This document shows, in pieces, positions 37,105-45,920 of a stretch of 64,000 bases of DNA; positions within the stretch are counted from its first letter, which is position 1; the number at the start of each line of letters is the position of its first letter. The notes below the pieces were generated by a model that saw only the letters and a list, made by a program, of their open reading frames with translations, did not search any database and was not told where the DNA came from. The stretch is from NCBI RefSeq assembly GCF_026004055.1, contig NZ_BPIJ01000003.1:124001-188000 (forward strand). Reading direction: 5' to 3'. This DNA comes from Meiothermus sp. GTDB taxonomy: Bacteria > Deinococcota > Deinococci > Deinococcales > Thermaceae. A program made the position numbers and the translations under genes.

Positions 37105-38585
37105 CAAGCACGCTCCTCCGCCGGCAGGCGCAGCGCCGCCCACCAGCCCCGCCGGAAGCCCAGCACCGCCACCACCATGGCCACGTTCAAAAAGGCCAGG
37201 AGTAGGGCCAAAGGCCGCTCAAAGAAGCTCAAGAGGTTCCAGTGGGTCTTGATCATGCTCACCATAAAGTGCTGCTCGAGCAAAGGCCCCAGCACCATCC
37301 CCAGCACCACCAGACCCAAAGGAAAGCCCCCCTGGCGCAGCACGAAGCCCAAAGCCCCCAGCGCCGCCAGCAGGTAAAGGTCGAAGGGGTTGTTGTTGAC
37401 GGCATAGGCCCCCACCACGCACAGCCCCAGCACCGCCCCCATCAGCACCCGCATGGGAATACGAAGCAGGTTCTGCACGATCAGGGCGCTCAGGTAGCCG
37501 CCCAGCGGCATCAGTACCACGCTCACCAGGAAGAAGGCCAGGTAGATTTGGATTACCAAAGCCCCGTGCTTGTTGAAAAGCTCGGGGCCCGGGGTAATGC
37601 CCAAGGCCAGGAACATCCCCAGCAGGATGGCCGTAAGGGTATCGCCGGGCAGCCCCAGGGCCATGGCCGGAATCCAGGCCCCGGCCACCGCGGCGTTGTT
37701 GGCGGTAGTTCCATCCAGGGCCACCTGCTCTGGGCGCCCCCCTCGCATACGACGCAGGTTACTGGAAATCCAGGCCGCGATGTCCGAGCCGGCCCCCGGC
37801 AAAAAGCCCACAAAGGTGCCCAGCACCGAGGAGCGCACCAGCGAGCCGCGTTCCTTCCAGCAGAACTGGCCGGCTTCCTGAAAGTACGCCCGAAAGATGC
37901 CCCGGCCCCCCAGCCCCTCGACCTGGGCCTGAGGCGAGCGGTTTTTGTGCAGCAGGTGGTGCAGCACCTCGCTCACCCCGAAGAAGGCAATCAGGGCTAC
38001 GATGAAGTCGATGCCCCCTAGTAGGTTGGGCTGGCCGAAGGTAAAGCGGGGGTGGCCTAAGGCGGGGTCGTAGCCGATGGTGGCCAGGAGCATCCCCAGG
38101 CCAAAGGCCAGTGCCCCCTTGAGGATGGAGGGCACCGCCAGGACGCCGCTGATGATGCCTAAGAGCACCAGCCAGAAGTACTCAAAGGAGGAAAACTGCT
38201 TGGCCAGGGCCACCAGCCCCAGCGAGCCCACCACCAAGAACCCCAGCCCAATCAGGCTGCCGATGGCCGAGGGCAGGGCCGAAAGCCCCAGGGCAAAGGC
38301 CGGGGAGCGCTTTTGGGCCACCTCGTGCAACTCCTCGGTGTAGGCCGCCGAGGCGGGGGTACCGGGCATCCGCACCAGCACCGAACCGATGTCCCCGGCG
38401 AAGATGGCCGTGGCGGTGATGCCGATGAGGGCTGCCAGGGCCACCTGGGGCCCCAAGAAGAGCAGAACGGGGATGGCCAGGCTGATGGCTAAGGTGGCGG
38501 TGAGGCCGGGAATGGCCCCAAAAATTGCCCCGTACAGCGAGCCCAGGATGAGGGCCAGCAGGGCTTCTGGGCTCAGGAAGCTCAT
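37104..38585 (-). CDS. tctA: Tripartite tricarboxylate transporter large membrane subunit TctA
   Basis: A 493-residue protein with about 11-12 membrane segments. The TctA family features GAIPGLTATLAISLAIPVL near the N-terminus and the second glycine/proline-rich loop FLPGAGSDIAAWISSN near residue 265 are both present. It forms the solute channel with TctB, driven by an ion gradient. It overlaps tctB by four bases. Confidence 0.93.
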   Translation of the reverse strand: MSFLSPEALLALILGSLYGAIFGAIPGLTATLAISLAIPVLLFLGPQVALAALIGITATAIFAGDIGSVLVRMPGTPASAAYTEELHEVAQKRSPAFALGLSALPSAIGSLIGLGFLVVGSLGLVALAKQFSSFEYFWLVLLGIISGVLAVPSILKGALAFGLGMLLATIGYDPALGHPRFTFGQPNLLGGIDFIVALIAFFGVSEVLHHLLHKNRSPQAQVEGLGGRGIFRAYFQEAGQFCWKERGSLVRSSVLGTFVGFLPGAGSDIAAWISSNLRRMRGGRPEQVALDGTTANNAAVAGAWIPAMALGLPGDTLTAILLGMFLALGITPGPELFNKHGALVIQIYLAFFLVSVVLMPLGGYLSALIVQNLLRIPMRVLMGAVLGLCVVGAYAVNNNPFDLYLLAALGALGFVLRQGGFPLGLVVLGMVLGPLLEQHFMVSMIKTHWNLLSFFERPLALLLAFLNVAMVVAVLGFRRGWWAALRLPAEERA

Positions 38586-39001
38586 CCTTGCACCCCCAAG
38601 AAGCGCTGGAAGAATAGGTAGACCAACAGGGCCACCGCCCCGCCGGTGAGCAAGGCCACCCCGGGGCGCACCCCCAGCAAGAGCGCCCCTGCTGCGGCGT
38701 AAAACCCGGCAGTGGGCGAGAGTCCGAGCCGCCCCAGGAGCCAGGGAGCCAGGGCCAGGCCCAAAAGGGCCAGCAGCACCAGGCCCTCACCCCCCTGGAG
38801 CCGGGCCCTTGCCCGGCGGCCCTGCCACCATAGCCCGAGCCCGCTGAGGAGGAGCACCACCCCCAGGATACTCGGGAAGAGGGCCGGGCCGGGGTAACCC
38901 CCCTCCATCTGGGGCAGGCCCCGGCTCAAGAGGAGGGCCAACGCGCCCAGGGCCACCGCTAAGAGGGCCGCTACCCGTTCCCAGACCCGCATCGCGTCCA
39001 T
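38582..39001 (-). CDS. tctB: Tripartite tricarboxylate transporter small membrane subunit TctB
   Basis: A 139-residue protein with four predicted membrane segments and the usual TctB size. It lies between the binding protein (nine-base gap) and TctA (four-base overlap). Sequence conservation in TctB is low; the call rests on topology and context. Confidence 0.87.
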   Translation of the reverse strand: MDAMRVWERVAALLAVALGALALLLSRGLPQMEGGYPGPALFPSILGVVLLLSGLGLWWQGRRARARLQGGEGLVLLALLGLALAPWLLGRLGLSPTAGFYAAAGALLLGVRPGVALLTGGAVALLVYLFFQRFLGVQG

Positions 39002-39010
39002 ACCAGGCTC

Positions 39011-39967
39011 CTAGAACTTGAGCTCGAGCTCCTGCACAATCTGCTGCATGGCCCGGGTGCGCTCCTGGAGGAAGGCCAGGCTGGCCTTGCGGTCCAGGTG
39101 GTTGATGACCAGGTTGGCGTTGTTCATGAAGCGTACGAACTCAGGGTCTTGCACTGCCTTGGCGAAAGCCTTGTCGAGGACGTCCACCACCGAGGGCAGG
39201 GTGTACTTGGGCGCGGCGGCCATCAGGAAGGAGGCAAACGTCCAGTCTACACCGACTTCTTTGAGGGTGGGCACCTCGGGGAAGGTGGAAAAACGCTTGT
39301 CGGTCATGAAGGCCAGGAAGCGGGCCTCGCCGGACTTGACCAGGGCGCTGGCTTCACCGATGGCGGTAAAGGCCACGTTCACCCCGCCGGCGATGAGCTC
39401 TTGCAGGGCGGCGGCGGCCCCCTGCGAGGGCACCCAGGGCAGGGCGTTCTCCTTGGCCCCGATGGTTTTGAGGAAGCCCAGCCGGGCAAAGTCGTAGGAG
39501 CCCCACTTGGCGGTGCCGGAGGCTTTGTACTTGCCGGGGTTTTGCTTGATGTCGGCGATGAGCTCCTGCACGCTGCGCCACGGAGCGTCCTTGCGCACCA
39601 CAATGGCCACCGGGTTCAGCACCAGAAGCGAGATGGGGGTGAACTGCTCGGCGTCAATCTTGGTCTGGGCCACCCAGGGGGGCAGGATGACTTCCAGGGT
39701 GATAATGCCGATGGTATAGCCGTCCGGGCGGCCCTGGGCGATGGCTCCGTGGCCTACCGCCCCACCCCCACCGGTGCGGTTGACCGGCTGGAAGGGCACC
39801 CCCAGGTTCTTCTCCAGGATGGGGGCCAGGGCCCTGGCGGTAAGGTCGGTCGAGCCGCCCGCCGACCAGGGAATAATCAGCGACACCGGGCGAGTCGGGT
39901 AGCGCTGGGCCAGCCCCAGTCCACTTATCAGCAACAAAACCATCGCAAACATCCACCAACGTTTCAT
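39011..39967 (-). CDS. tctC: Tripartite tricarboxylate transporter substrate-binding protein TctC
   Basis: A 318-residue periplasmic binding protein: signal peptide MKRWWMFAMVLLLISGLGLAQ, then YPTRPVSLIIPWSAGGSTDLTAR, the standard TctC/Bug opening. GAGGGAGG precedes the ATG at 39967, which is chosen over an in-frame ATG six codons upstream. It is the first gene of tctC-tctB-tctA-dehydrogenase-quiC and is divergent from a GntR regulator. The probable ligand is a cyclic hydroxy acid such as quinate or shikimate, inferred from the enzymes. Confidence 0.92.
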   Translation of the reverse strand: MKRWWMFAMVLLLISGLGLAQRYPTRPVSLIIPWSAGGSTDLTARALAPILEKNLGVPFQPVNRTGGGGAVGHGAIAQGRPDGYTIGIITLEVILPPWVAQTKIDAEQFTPISLLVLNPVAIVVRKDAPWRSVQELIADIKQNPGKYKASGTAKWGSYDFARLGFLKTIGAKENALPWVPSQGAAAALQELIAGGVNVAFTAIGEASALVKSGEARFLAFMTDKRFSTFPEVPTLKEVGVDWTFASFLMAAAPKYTLPSVVDVLDKAFAKAVQDPEFVRFMNNANLVINHLDRKASLAFLQERTRAMQQIVQELELKF

Positions 39968-40062
39968 GCGTTCCTCCCTCTGCAATCTTCGGCTTACCGT
40001 AGGTCGGGTTGTGGGTTGTAACCGAAGTGGGGCTACTATAAACCAAGGCCTCTGTGAAATGC

Positions 40063-40078
40063 AACTGGCATCTCAGTT
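40063..40078. promoter_or_regulatory. Candidate operator AACTG-N6-CAGTT between tctC and its regulator
   Basis: A perfect inverted repeat in the 144-base divergent spacer, followed by two direct AGTTAGA copies 11 bases apart. On the minus strand TATAGT (about 40034-40039) could be the tctC -10 box. The site could control both directions. Confidence 0.4.
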
Positions 40079-40111
40079 AGATTTGAGTTAGACTCTGCCT
40101 GAGGCCCGCCC

Positions 40112-40777
40112 ATGACCCTGCACCCCGAACTGGACGCCCTTCCCCTGCGCGAGCAGGCCTACTGGCGCATCAAGCAGCTCATTCTGGACGAGGAAGTCCA
40201 GCCCAACGGTTTTCTCTCCGAGCGAAGCCTGGCCGATCGGCTGGGCATGAGCAAGACCCCGGTGCGGCTGGCCATCGCCCGCTTGGAACACGAAGGCTAC
40301 GTGCGGGTCTCGCCGCAGCAAGGCATTGTGGTGTTGGCCCTGACCTTTGAAGAGATTCTGGATTACATAGACTTCCGGCTGGCCCTGGAGAGTTTTGTGG
40401 TCAAGGGGCTGGCCGCGACCCCCAGCCCTGAGCGGGCAGAGGCCCTGCAGGCCCATCTCGCCGAACAGGCCCGGGTGGTGCACGACCCCGAAAGCACCCG
40501 CCAAGAGCTAGTTCGTGCGGATATGGCCTTTCACCGCTTCTTGGCCGCCCTCTTGGGCAACCGGCCCATCCTGCAGGCCTTGGAGCGCCAGCAGGAGGTG
40601 CTCTACCGCATCGCCATGCGCATCTTCCAGAGGTATCCCGAGCGGCGAGAGCAGAGCTTTGCCGAGCACCAGGCCCTTTGCCGCCTGATCGCCGAGGGGC
40701 GGCAGGCCGAGGCGGTGGCCCTGATCAGCCAGCACATTCTGCGGATTAAGTCTCTTCTTATCGGCTCCGAGGGCTAA
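40112..40777 (+). CDS. GntR-family (FCD) regulator of the TctCBA-QuiC operon
   Basis: A 221-residue regulator: winged helix with SERSLADRLGMSKTPVRLAIARL (about residues 35-60) and a C-terminal helical FCD domain with the metal-type His residues (DMAFHRFLAALLGN, FAEHQAL). It is divergent from tctC and therefore probably its regulator, responding to the transported acid or a product. It converges on the lacI-type gene with a 49-base gap. Confidence 0.87.
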   Translation: MTLHPELDALPLREQAYWRIKQLILDEEVQPNGFLSERSLADRLGMSKTPVRLAIARLEHEGYVRVSPQQGIVVLALTFEEILDYIDFRLALESFVVKGLAATPSPERAEALQAHLAEQARVVHDPESTRQELVRADMAFHRFLAALLGNRPILQALERQQEVLYRIAMRIFQRYPERREQSFAEHQALCRLIAEGRQAEAVALISQHILRIKSLLIGSEG

Positions 40778-40826
40778 CAGGTCTTACCCTCGGCGTTTCC
40801 TCTTCGCATTTCTGCAAAAACCGCGT

Positions 40827-41852
40827 TCAGCCCACCGAATCCCCCCCCGGCGGCGCACAGCTTCCCCTAAGGATGAGCCGCCCAGGGAAGCGCCGCCGCA
40901 CCACCTTGTCCAGGGTCTGGTCTTCCACCGCGTCCAGGACAATTTCCACCGCCGCCCGGCCCATCTCCTCCACCGGCTGCTCGATCACGTCCAGGGGCGG
41001 GGTGACCAAGGAAGTCCAGGAGTAGTTGTCGAAGGTGAGAAGGGAGACGTCCTGGGGAATGCGCAGGCCCAGCTCCCTCAGGGCCCTAAAGGCCCCCGCG
41101 GCCTCGCTGCCGGTGAGGGAGAAAAGGGCGGTGGGGGGCTCGGGCAGGCGCATCAGCTCCAGGGTGAGCCGGTAGGCCGCCTCCTCGCTGCGCTCGATGA
41201 CCCGCTGGTAGGCCGGGTTGGGCGAGAGGCCCACCGCCTGCATGGCCTCGGGGAAGACCTTTGAGCGCTCGTCGGGGGTGAGGACGGGGTGGTAGTCGCC
41301 CAGGGTGGCAATTCGCCGGTGGCCCAGCTCATAGAGATAGCGCACCCCCTCAAACACGCACTGCCGCCCGTCCAGCATGACGTAGCTGAAGGGGCTATCG
41401 GGGTAGAAGTGGTCGATCTCGAGGATGTAGGTGCCCCGGGCCTGCATCTGCTTGAGGTAGTCGAGGTTGGGCGAGCCAAAGGCCGAGCGGATGATCAGGC
41501 CGCTCACCCGCTGGCCGCGGAAGAGCCGCAGGTTTTGCAGCTCGAGGCTCGAGTCGTACTCGCTGTCGGCGACCATCAGGGCGTAGCCGCGGGCCCGGGC
41601 CTCCCGGGCCACGCTGCGGGTCAGGCTGGCGAAGAAGGGCTCGATGATGTTGCCCACCATCAGCCCCAGGGTGCGGGTGCGGCCCCGCCGCAGCCCGCCG
41701 GCCACCTGGTCGGGCTCATAGCCGAGCTCCTCGATGGCCTTGCGCACCCGCTCGAGGGTGGCCGGGGCCAGCAGGTGGGGCTCGTTGATGGCCCGCTTGG
41801 CGGTGGTGGGGGCAACCCCTGCGCGTTTGGCGACATCGAGGATGCTGGGCAC
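40827..41852 (-). CDS. LacI-family repressor of the polyol operon
   Basis: A 341-residue repressor. The helix-turn-helix is ILDVAKRAGVAPTTAKRAINEP (residues 4-25), followed by the hinge and a periplasmic-binding-type sensor domain (RTRTLGLMVGNI, ending DQTLDKVVRRRFPGRLILRGSC). It begins with GTG at 41852, with a -10 TAAAAT six bases before it, so the message is leaderless. The start codon lies inside a 14-base operator, suggesting it represses itself. It is divergent from the kinase-transporter operon. Confidence 0.9.
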   Translation of the reverse strand: MPSILDVAKRAGVAPTTAKRAINEPHLLAPATLERVRKAIEELGYEPDQVAGGLRRGRTRTLGLMVGNIIEPFFASLTRSVAREARARGYALMVADSEYDSSLELQNLRLFRGQRVSGLIIRSAFGSPNLDYLKQMQARGTYILEIDHFYPDSPFSYVMLDGRQCVFEGVRYLYELGHRRIATLGDYHPVLTPDERSKVFPEAMQAVGLSPNPAYQRVIERSEEAAYRLTLELMRLPEPPTALFSLTGSEAAGAFRALRELGLRIPQDVSLLTFDNYSWTSLVTPPLDVIEQPVEEMGRAAVEIVLDAVEDQTLDKVVRRRFPGRLILRGSCAPPGGDSVG

Positions 41853-41859
41853 GTGACCA
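41846..41859. promoter_or_regulatory. LacI-type operator O1 over the repressor start
   Basis: TGGGCACGTGACCA, 13 of 14 bases identical to the perfect palindrome O3. It covers the GTG start of the repressor gene and touches its -10 box (41859-41864 on the minus strand). Confidence 0.65.
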
Positions 41860-41876
41860 TTTTAACCAGAAGGGGC

Positions 41877-41906
41877 TTGACAGGAAGTGAGGGGGGTATC
41901 TATCCT
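41877..41906 (+). promoter_or_regulatory. Promoter of the polyol operon
   Basis: TTGACA (41877-41882) and TATCCT (41901-41906) with an 18-base spacer point rightward toward the kinase gene. The expected start at about 41913 falls inside operator O2 and gives a leader of about 96 bases. Confidence 0.7.
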
Positions 41907-41908
41907 GA

Positions 41909-41922
41909 TGGACACGAGACCA
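41909..41922. promoter_or_regulatory. LacI-type operator O2 at the transcription start
   Basis: TGGACACGAGACCA matches O3 at 12 of 14 positions. It begins three bases after the -10 box, the classical position for repression. It is centred 63 bases from O1 and 66 from O3. Confidence 0.55.
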
Positions 41923-41974
41923 TCAAGCGGGCGAGGCCAACAACAAGCCCCCATCTTATTCGTCTGTGCCTTAG

Positions 41975-41988
41975 TGGTCACGTGACCA
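41975..41988. promoter_or_regulatory. LacI-type operator O3, perfect palindrome
   Basis: TGGTCACGTGACCA is a perfect 14-base palindrome with the central CG typical of LacI-family sites. It lies in the leader, 20 bases before the kinase ATG, where it could block elongation or support looping. Confidence 0.72.
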
Positions 41989-42008
41989 TTCTCTGGAGGT
42001 CTGGCTGC

Positions 42009-43565
42009 ATGAAACCCCTGGCGCTAGGACTGGACTACGGCACTGAGTCGGCCCGGGCAGTGCTGATTGAGCTGGAGAGCGGCGCCGAGTTGGCCACGGC
42101 GGTGGAGCCCTACCCCCACGGCGTGCTGGAGCGAGCCCTGCCCTCGGGCCGCCCCCTGCCCCCGCTGTACGCCCTGCACCACCCGGGGGACTACCTGGAG
42201 GTAACCCGGCGGCTCCTGGCGCGGATGGGGGCCGAGGCCCTGCGACACGGGGAAGTGGTGGGCATCGGCCTAGACGCCACCGCCTCGAGCCCCCTCCCCA
42301 CCGACGCCGAGGGAACTCCCCTGGCCCTCAAGGAGGCCTTCGCCAATGAGCCCCACGCCTACCTAAAGCTCTGGAAGCACCACGCCGCCGAGCCCTACGC
42401 CCAGGCCATCAACCGGGCCGCCCCCCCGTTTTTGCAGATGTACGGCGGCAAGACCAGCGCGGAGTGGTCGCTGGCCAAGGCCTGGGAGGTGCTGGCCGAG
42501 GCCCCTCGGGTCTGGGAGGCCACCGCCCGCTGGATTGAGGTGGGGGACTGGTTGGTCTGGCAGCTTTGCGGGGCCGAGGTGCGCTCGGCCTGCCAGGCCG
42601 GCTACAAGGCCCACTGGCAGCCCACGGGCTACCCCAAGCCGGAGGCCCTGGCGGCGCTGGAGTCGGCCCTGGTGGGCTGGCTCGAGCGGCTGGCCCCACC
42701 CCACCCGGTGGGGCAGCGGGCCGGGGGGCTCAGGCCCGGGTGGGCCACCGAGGGCCTCCCGGCGGGTACCCCGGTGGCGGTGGCGGTCATTGACGCCCAC
42801 GCCGCGGTGCCGGGGGTGGGGATCGGGGCCCCGGGGGCCATGGTGGCCATTTTGGGCACCTCGAGCTGCCACCTGGCCCTAAGCCCCGAGGCCCGGGCGG
42901 TGCCCGGCATCGCCGGCGTCGTGCCCGATGGAATCCTTCCGGGCTTCTACGGCTACGAATGCGGCCAGCCCGCCACCGGGGACATGCTGGCCTGGTGGGT
43001 GCGCACCTTAGCCTGGGCCGGCGGGGCCTCCGAGGCGGCCCTATTTGAGCGGCTCAACCAGGCCCTGGGGGCGCGCGGGGCCCCCTCGGGCCTGCTGGCC
43101 CTGGACTGGTGGAACGGCTGCCGCACCCCGCGCATGGACGCGGGCCTCAAGGGGGTGCTGAGCGGCCTCCGGCTGGACACCGACCCAGCGCAGGTCTACC
43201 AGGCCCTGGTGGAGGCCAGCGCCTTCGGCACCCGGCTGGTCAAGGAGACCCTCGAGCGGGCTGTGGGCCCGCTGGAGCGGGTGGTGGCCACAGGGGGGCT
43301 CTCCCGCTCCCCGGCCATCTTGCAAATCTACGCCAATGTCCTAGGAACCCCCATAGAAGCAAGCCCCGCCCCCCAGGCCTCGGCCCGTGGAGCAGCCCTT
43401 TATGGGGCCCTGGCCGCCGGCTTTCCCCTGCCGCCCGCCCCGCCCCCCCGGGTCTTCTACCCCGATGGGCAAAGCGGGGACTACCAGGCGCTCTACCGCG
43501 AATACCTGGCATTGGCCGACTTCTTCGGCCTGGCTTTTCAATCGAAGGAGGTGCCCCTGTCCTGA
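42009..43565 (+). CDS. FGGY-family carbohydrate kinase, ribulokinase-like
   Basis: A 518-residue sugar kinase. The N-terminal phosphate motif is GLDYGTESARAVLIE, and the ribulokinase-type segment NEPHAYLKLWKHHAAEPYAQAIN lies near residue 110. The C-terminal ATP motif is VVATGGLSRSPAILQIYANVLG. Ribulokinases act on L- or D-ribulose and some pentitols. The ATG at 42009 has GGAGGT eight bases upstream; longer in-frame sequence runs through the divergent repressor and is rejected. It is the first gene of a seven-gene operon with polyol transport and dehydrogenase genes, so it probably phosphorylates the ketopentose made from a pentitol. Confidence 0.85.
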   Translation: MKPLALGLDYGTESARAVLIELESGAELATAVEPYPHGVLERALPSGRPLPPLYALHHPGDYLEVTRRLLARMGAEALRHGEVVGIGLDATASSPLPTDAEGTPLALKEAFANEPHAYLKLWKHHAAEPYAQAINRAAPPFLQMYGGKTSAEWSLAKAWEVLAEAPRVWEATARWIEVGDWLVWQLCGAEVRSACQAGYKAHWQPTGYPKPEALAALESALVGWLERLAPPHPVGQRAGGLRPGWATEGLPAGTPVAVAVIDAHAAVPGVGIGAPGAMVAILGTSSCHLALSPEARAVPGIAGVVPDGILPGFYGYECGQPATGDMLAWWVRTLAWAGGASEAALFERLNQALGARGAPSGLLALDWWNGCRTPRMDAGLKGVLSGLRLDTDPAQVYQALVEASAFGTRLVKETLERAVGPLERVVATGGLSRSPAILQIYANVLGTPIEASPAPQASARGAALYGALAAGFPLPPAPPPRVFYPDGQSGDYQALYREYLALADFFGLAFQSKEVPLS

Positions 43566-43614
43566 AAAAAGTCGGTATCGGCCCTAGGATCTTTTTTCCC
43601 AAGGAGGTAGCACG

Positions 43615-44919
43615 ATGCGCTTGTGGAAATTTTTAGCCCTGGCTCTGGGGCTCGGCTCGCTGGCCCTGGCCCAGACCACCATCACCATCGCCACCGTTAA
43701 CAACCCCGACATGATCACCATGCAGAAGCTGACCCCGGAGTTCGAGAAGGCCAACCCGGGCATCAAGGTCAACTGGGTGGTGCTGCCCGAAAACGAGCTG
43801 CGCCAGAAGGTGACCACCGATATCGCCACCAACGCCGGCTCCTACGACGTTCTGACCATCGGCACCTACGAGGCCCCTATCTGGGGCAAGAACGGCTGGC
43901 TGGTGGAGATGACCGGGCTGCCCGCCTCGTACGACCTCGAGGACATCATCAAGCCAGTGCGGGCCGGGCTTTCCTACCAGGGCAAGCTCTACGCCCTGCC
44001 CTTCTACGCCGAGAGCTCCATGCTCTACTACCGCAAAGACCTCTTTGCCGCCAAACGCCTCACCGTTCCCGCCCAGCCCACCTGGACCCAGGCCATCAAC
44101 TGGGCCAAGACCCTGCACAACCCGAGCGGCGGGGTCTACGGCATCTGCCTGCGGGGCCTGCCCGGCTGGGGTGAGAACATGGCCTTCATCACCACCCTGG
44201 TCAACACCTACGGCGGACGCTGGTTCGACGAGAACTGGCGCCCCCAGCTCACCAGCCCAGAGTGGAAGCAAGCCATCGGGCAGTACGTGGAGCTGGTCAC
44301 CAAGTACGGCCCTCCCGGCGTAACCGGCAACGGCTTCACCGAGAACCTGACCCTGATGTCGGAAGGCAAGTGCGCCATGTGGATTGACGCCACCGTGGCC
44401 GCGGGCTACCTGGCCAACCCCAAGACCTCCAAAGTGGCCGACAAGATCGGCTTCGCCAAAGCCCCGGTGGCCACCACCCCCAACGGCTCGCACTGGTTGT
44501 GGAGCTGGGCCTTGGCCATCCCCAAGTCCAGCAAGAAGGTGGAGGCAGCCAAGACCTTCATCACCTGGGCCACCTCCAAGGAGTACATCGCCCTGGTAGG
44601 CCGCACCCAGGGCTGGGTCTCGGCCCCTCCGGGCACCCGCTACTCCACCTACAACAACCCCGAGTACCAGAAGGCCGCCCCCTTCGCCAAGGTGGTGCTG
44701 GACTCCATCAACACCGCCGACCCCACCCGGCCCACCCTGAAGCCGGTGCCCTACACCGGAATCCAGTTCGTGGGCATCCCCGAGTTCCAGGCCATCGGCA
44801 CCCAGGTGGGCCAGTTCATCGCGGGCATCGTGGCCGGCCGCACCAGCCTGGACGCCGGGCTGGCCCAGGCCCAGGCTGCGGTGGAGAAGATCATGAAGGA
44901 GGCCGGCTACCTCAAGTAG
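43615..44919 (+). CDS. ABC transporter binding protein, polyol (SmoE/MtlE) type
   Basis: A 434-residue family 1 binding protein with a signal peptide ending Ser-Leu-Ala-Leu-Ala-Gln. The pattern TITIATVNNPDMITMQKLTPEFEKANPGI and YALPFYAESSMLYYRKDLF matches sorbitol/mannitol-type binding proteins. AAGGAGGT precedes the ATG. It is followed by an intercistronic hairpin and two permeases. The likely ligand is a sugar alcohol; which one is not decided by sequence. Confidence 0.88.
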   Translation: MRLWKFLALALGLGSLALAQTTITIATVNNPDMITMQKLTPEFEKANPGIKVNWVVLPENELRQKVTTDIATNAGSYDVLTIGTYEAPIWGKNGWLVEMTGLPASYDLEDIIKPVRAGLSYQGKLYALPFYAESSMLYYRKDLFAAKRLTVPAQPTWTQAINWAKTLHNPSGGVYGICLRGLPGWGENMAFITTLVNTYGGRWFDENWRPQLTSPEWKQAIGQYVELVTKYGPPGVTGNGFTENLTLMSEGKCAMWIDATVAAGYLANPKTSKVADKIGFAKAPVATTPNGSHWLWSWALAIPKSSKKVEAAKTFITWATSKEYIALVGRTQGWVSAPPGTRYSTYNNPEYQKAAPFAKVVLDSINTADPTRPTLKPVPYTGIQFVGIPEFQAIGTQVGQFIAGIVAGRTSLDAGLAQAQAAVEKIMKEAGYLK

Positions 44920-44929
44920 GGGCCGCGCC

Positions 44930-44956
44930 GGGGTAGGGGTTTTTTGCCCCTACCCC
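44930..44956 (+). terminator. Hairpin between binding protein and permease genes
   Basis: Perfect 10-base arms GGGGTAGGGG and CCCCTACCCC with loop TTTTTTG. The T run is in the loop rather than after the stem, so this is more likely a message-stabilising or partial-stop structure than a strong terminator. Confidence 0.5.
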
Positions 44957-45020
44957 CTTGCACACCCCATGGGAAGCCGTTCTCTTTGCCAGACCCCCGC
45001 TTCCCGCCAAGGCAGGCGGT

Positions 45021-45920
45021 ATGACCCATAGCCCCCCCCTCAGACGTTATAGCCTGCGGCCCAACACCTTTTGGCTGCTGGCCCCGGCCATCCTGCTGCT
45101 GGTGGTCTGGACGCAGATTCCCTTCGTCCTCACCATCTACCACTCCTTCCGCCGCTTCAACCTGCTCAACCCCGAGCGGCAGGGCTTCGTAGGCCTGGAG
45201 AACTTCCACTCCCAGCTCACCGACCCCATCTTCTGGACTGCGGTGCAGAACACCTTGGTGCTGGTGGGCTCGGTGCTGGCCATCACGGTGCTCTTGGGGC
45301 TGGTGCTGGCGGTGCTCTTCTACCAGGACTTCCCGGGCCGGGCCCTGGCCCGCACCCTGGTCATCTCGCCCTTCTTCGTGATGCCGGTGGTCTCGGCCCT
45401 GATCTGGAAGAACATGCTGATGCACCCGGTCTACGGGCTTTTCGCCTGGATCGCCCAGCGCTTAGGCCAGGAACCCATAGACTGGCTGGCCACCTACCCC
45501 ATGCAGTCCATCGTGCTGATGGTCTCCTGGCAGTGGACGCCCTTCGCCATGCTGCTCATCCTGACCGGGCTGCAGTCGCTCTCCAAGGAGCAGCTCGAGG
45601 CCGCCAAGATTGACGGGGCCAACGCCTGGCAGGAGTTCCGCTACATCATCGTGCCCCACCTGGCCCAGACCCTCAGCGTGGTGGTGATGCTCGAGACCAT
45701 CTTCCTGCTCACCATCTTCGCCGAAATCTACGCCTCCACCTCGGGCGGGCCGGGCCTGGCCACCACCACCCTGCCCTACCTCATCTACCTCAAGGCCTTT
45801 GGCGAGTACCGCATCGGGGTGGCCGCGGCGGGAGCGGTCTTCGCGGTGATCCTGGCCAACATCGTGGCCATCTTCGTGCTGCGCATGATCGGGCGCAACC
45901 TGCAAGGGGGTCGCACATGA
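45021..45920 (+). CDS. Polyol ABC transporter permease, first (SmoF/MtlF type)
   Basis: A 299-residue MalF-type permease with six membrane segments and the EAA loop EQLEAAKIDGANAWQEFRYIIVPHL. The ATG at 45021 follows a GGCAGGCGG purine stretch; an upstream in-frame ATG at 44958 would add a non-family leader. It overlaps the second permease by four bases (ATGA). Confidence 0.9.
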   Translation: MTHSPPLRRYSLRPNTFWLLAPAILLLVVWTQIPFVLTIYHSFRRFNLLNPERQGFVGLENFHSQLTDPIFWTAVQNTLVLVGSVLAITVLLGLVLAVLFYQDFPGRALARTLVISPFFVMPVVSALIWKNMLMHPVYGLFAWIAQRLGQEPIDWLATYPMQSIVLMVSWQWTPFAMLLILTGLQSLSKEQLEAAKIDGANAWQEFRYIIVPHLAQTLSVVVMLETIFLLTIFAEIYASTSGGPGLATTTLPYLIYLKAFGEYRIGVAAAGAVFAVILANIVAIFVLRMIGRNLQGGRT

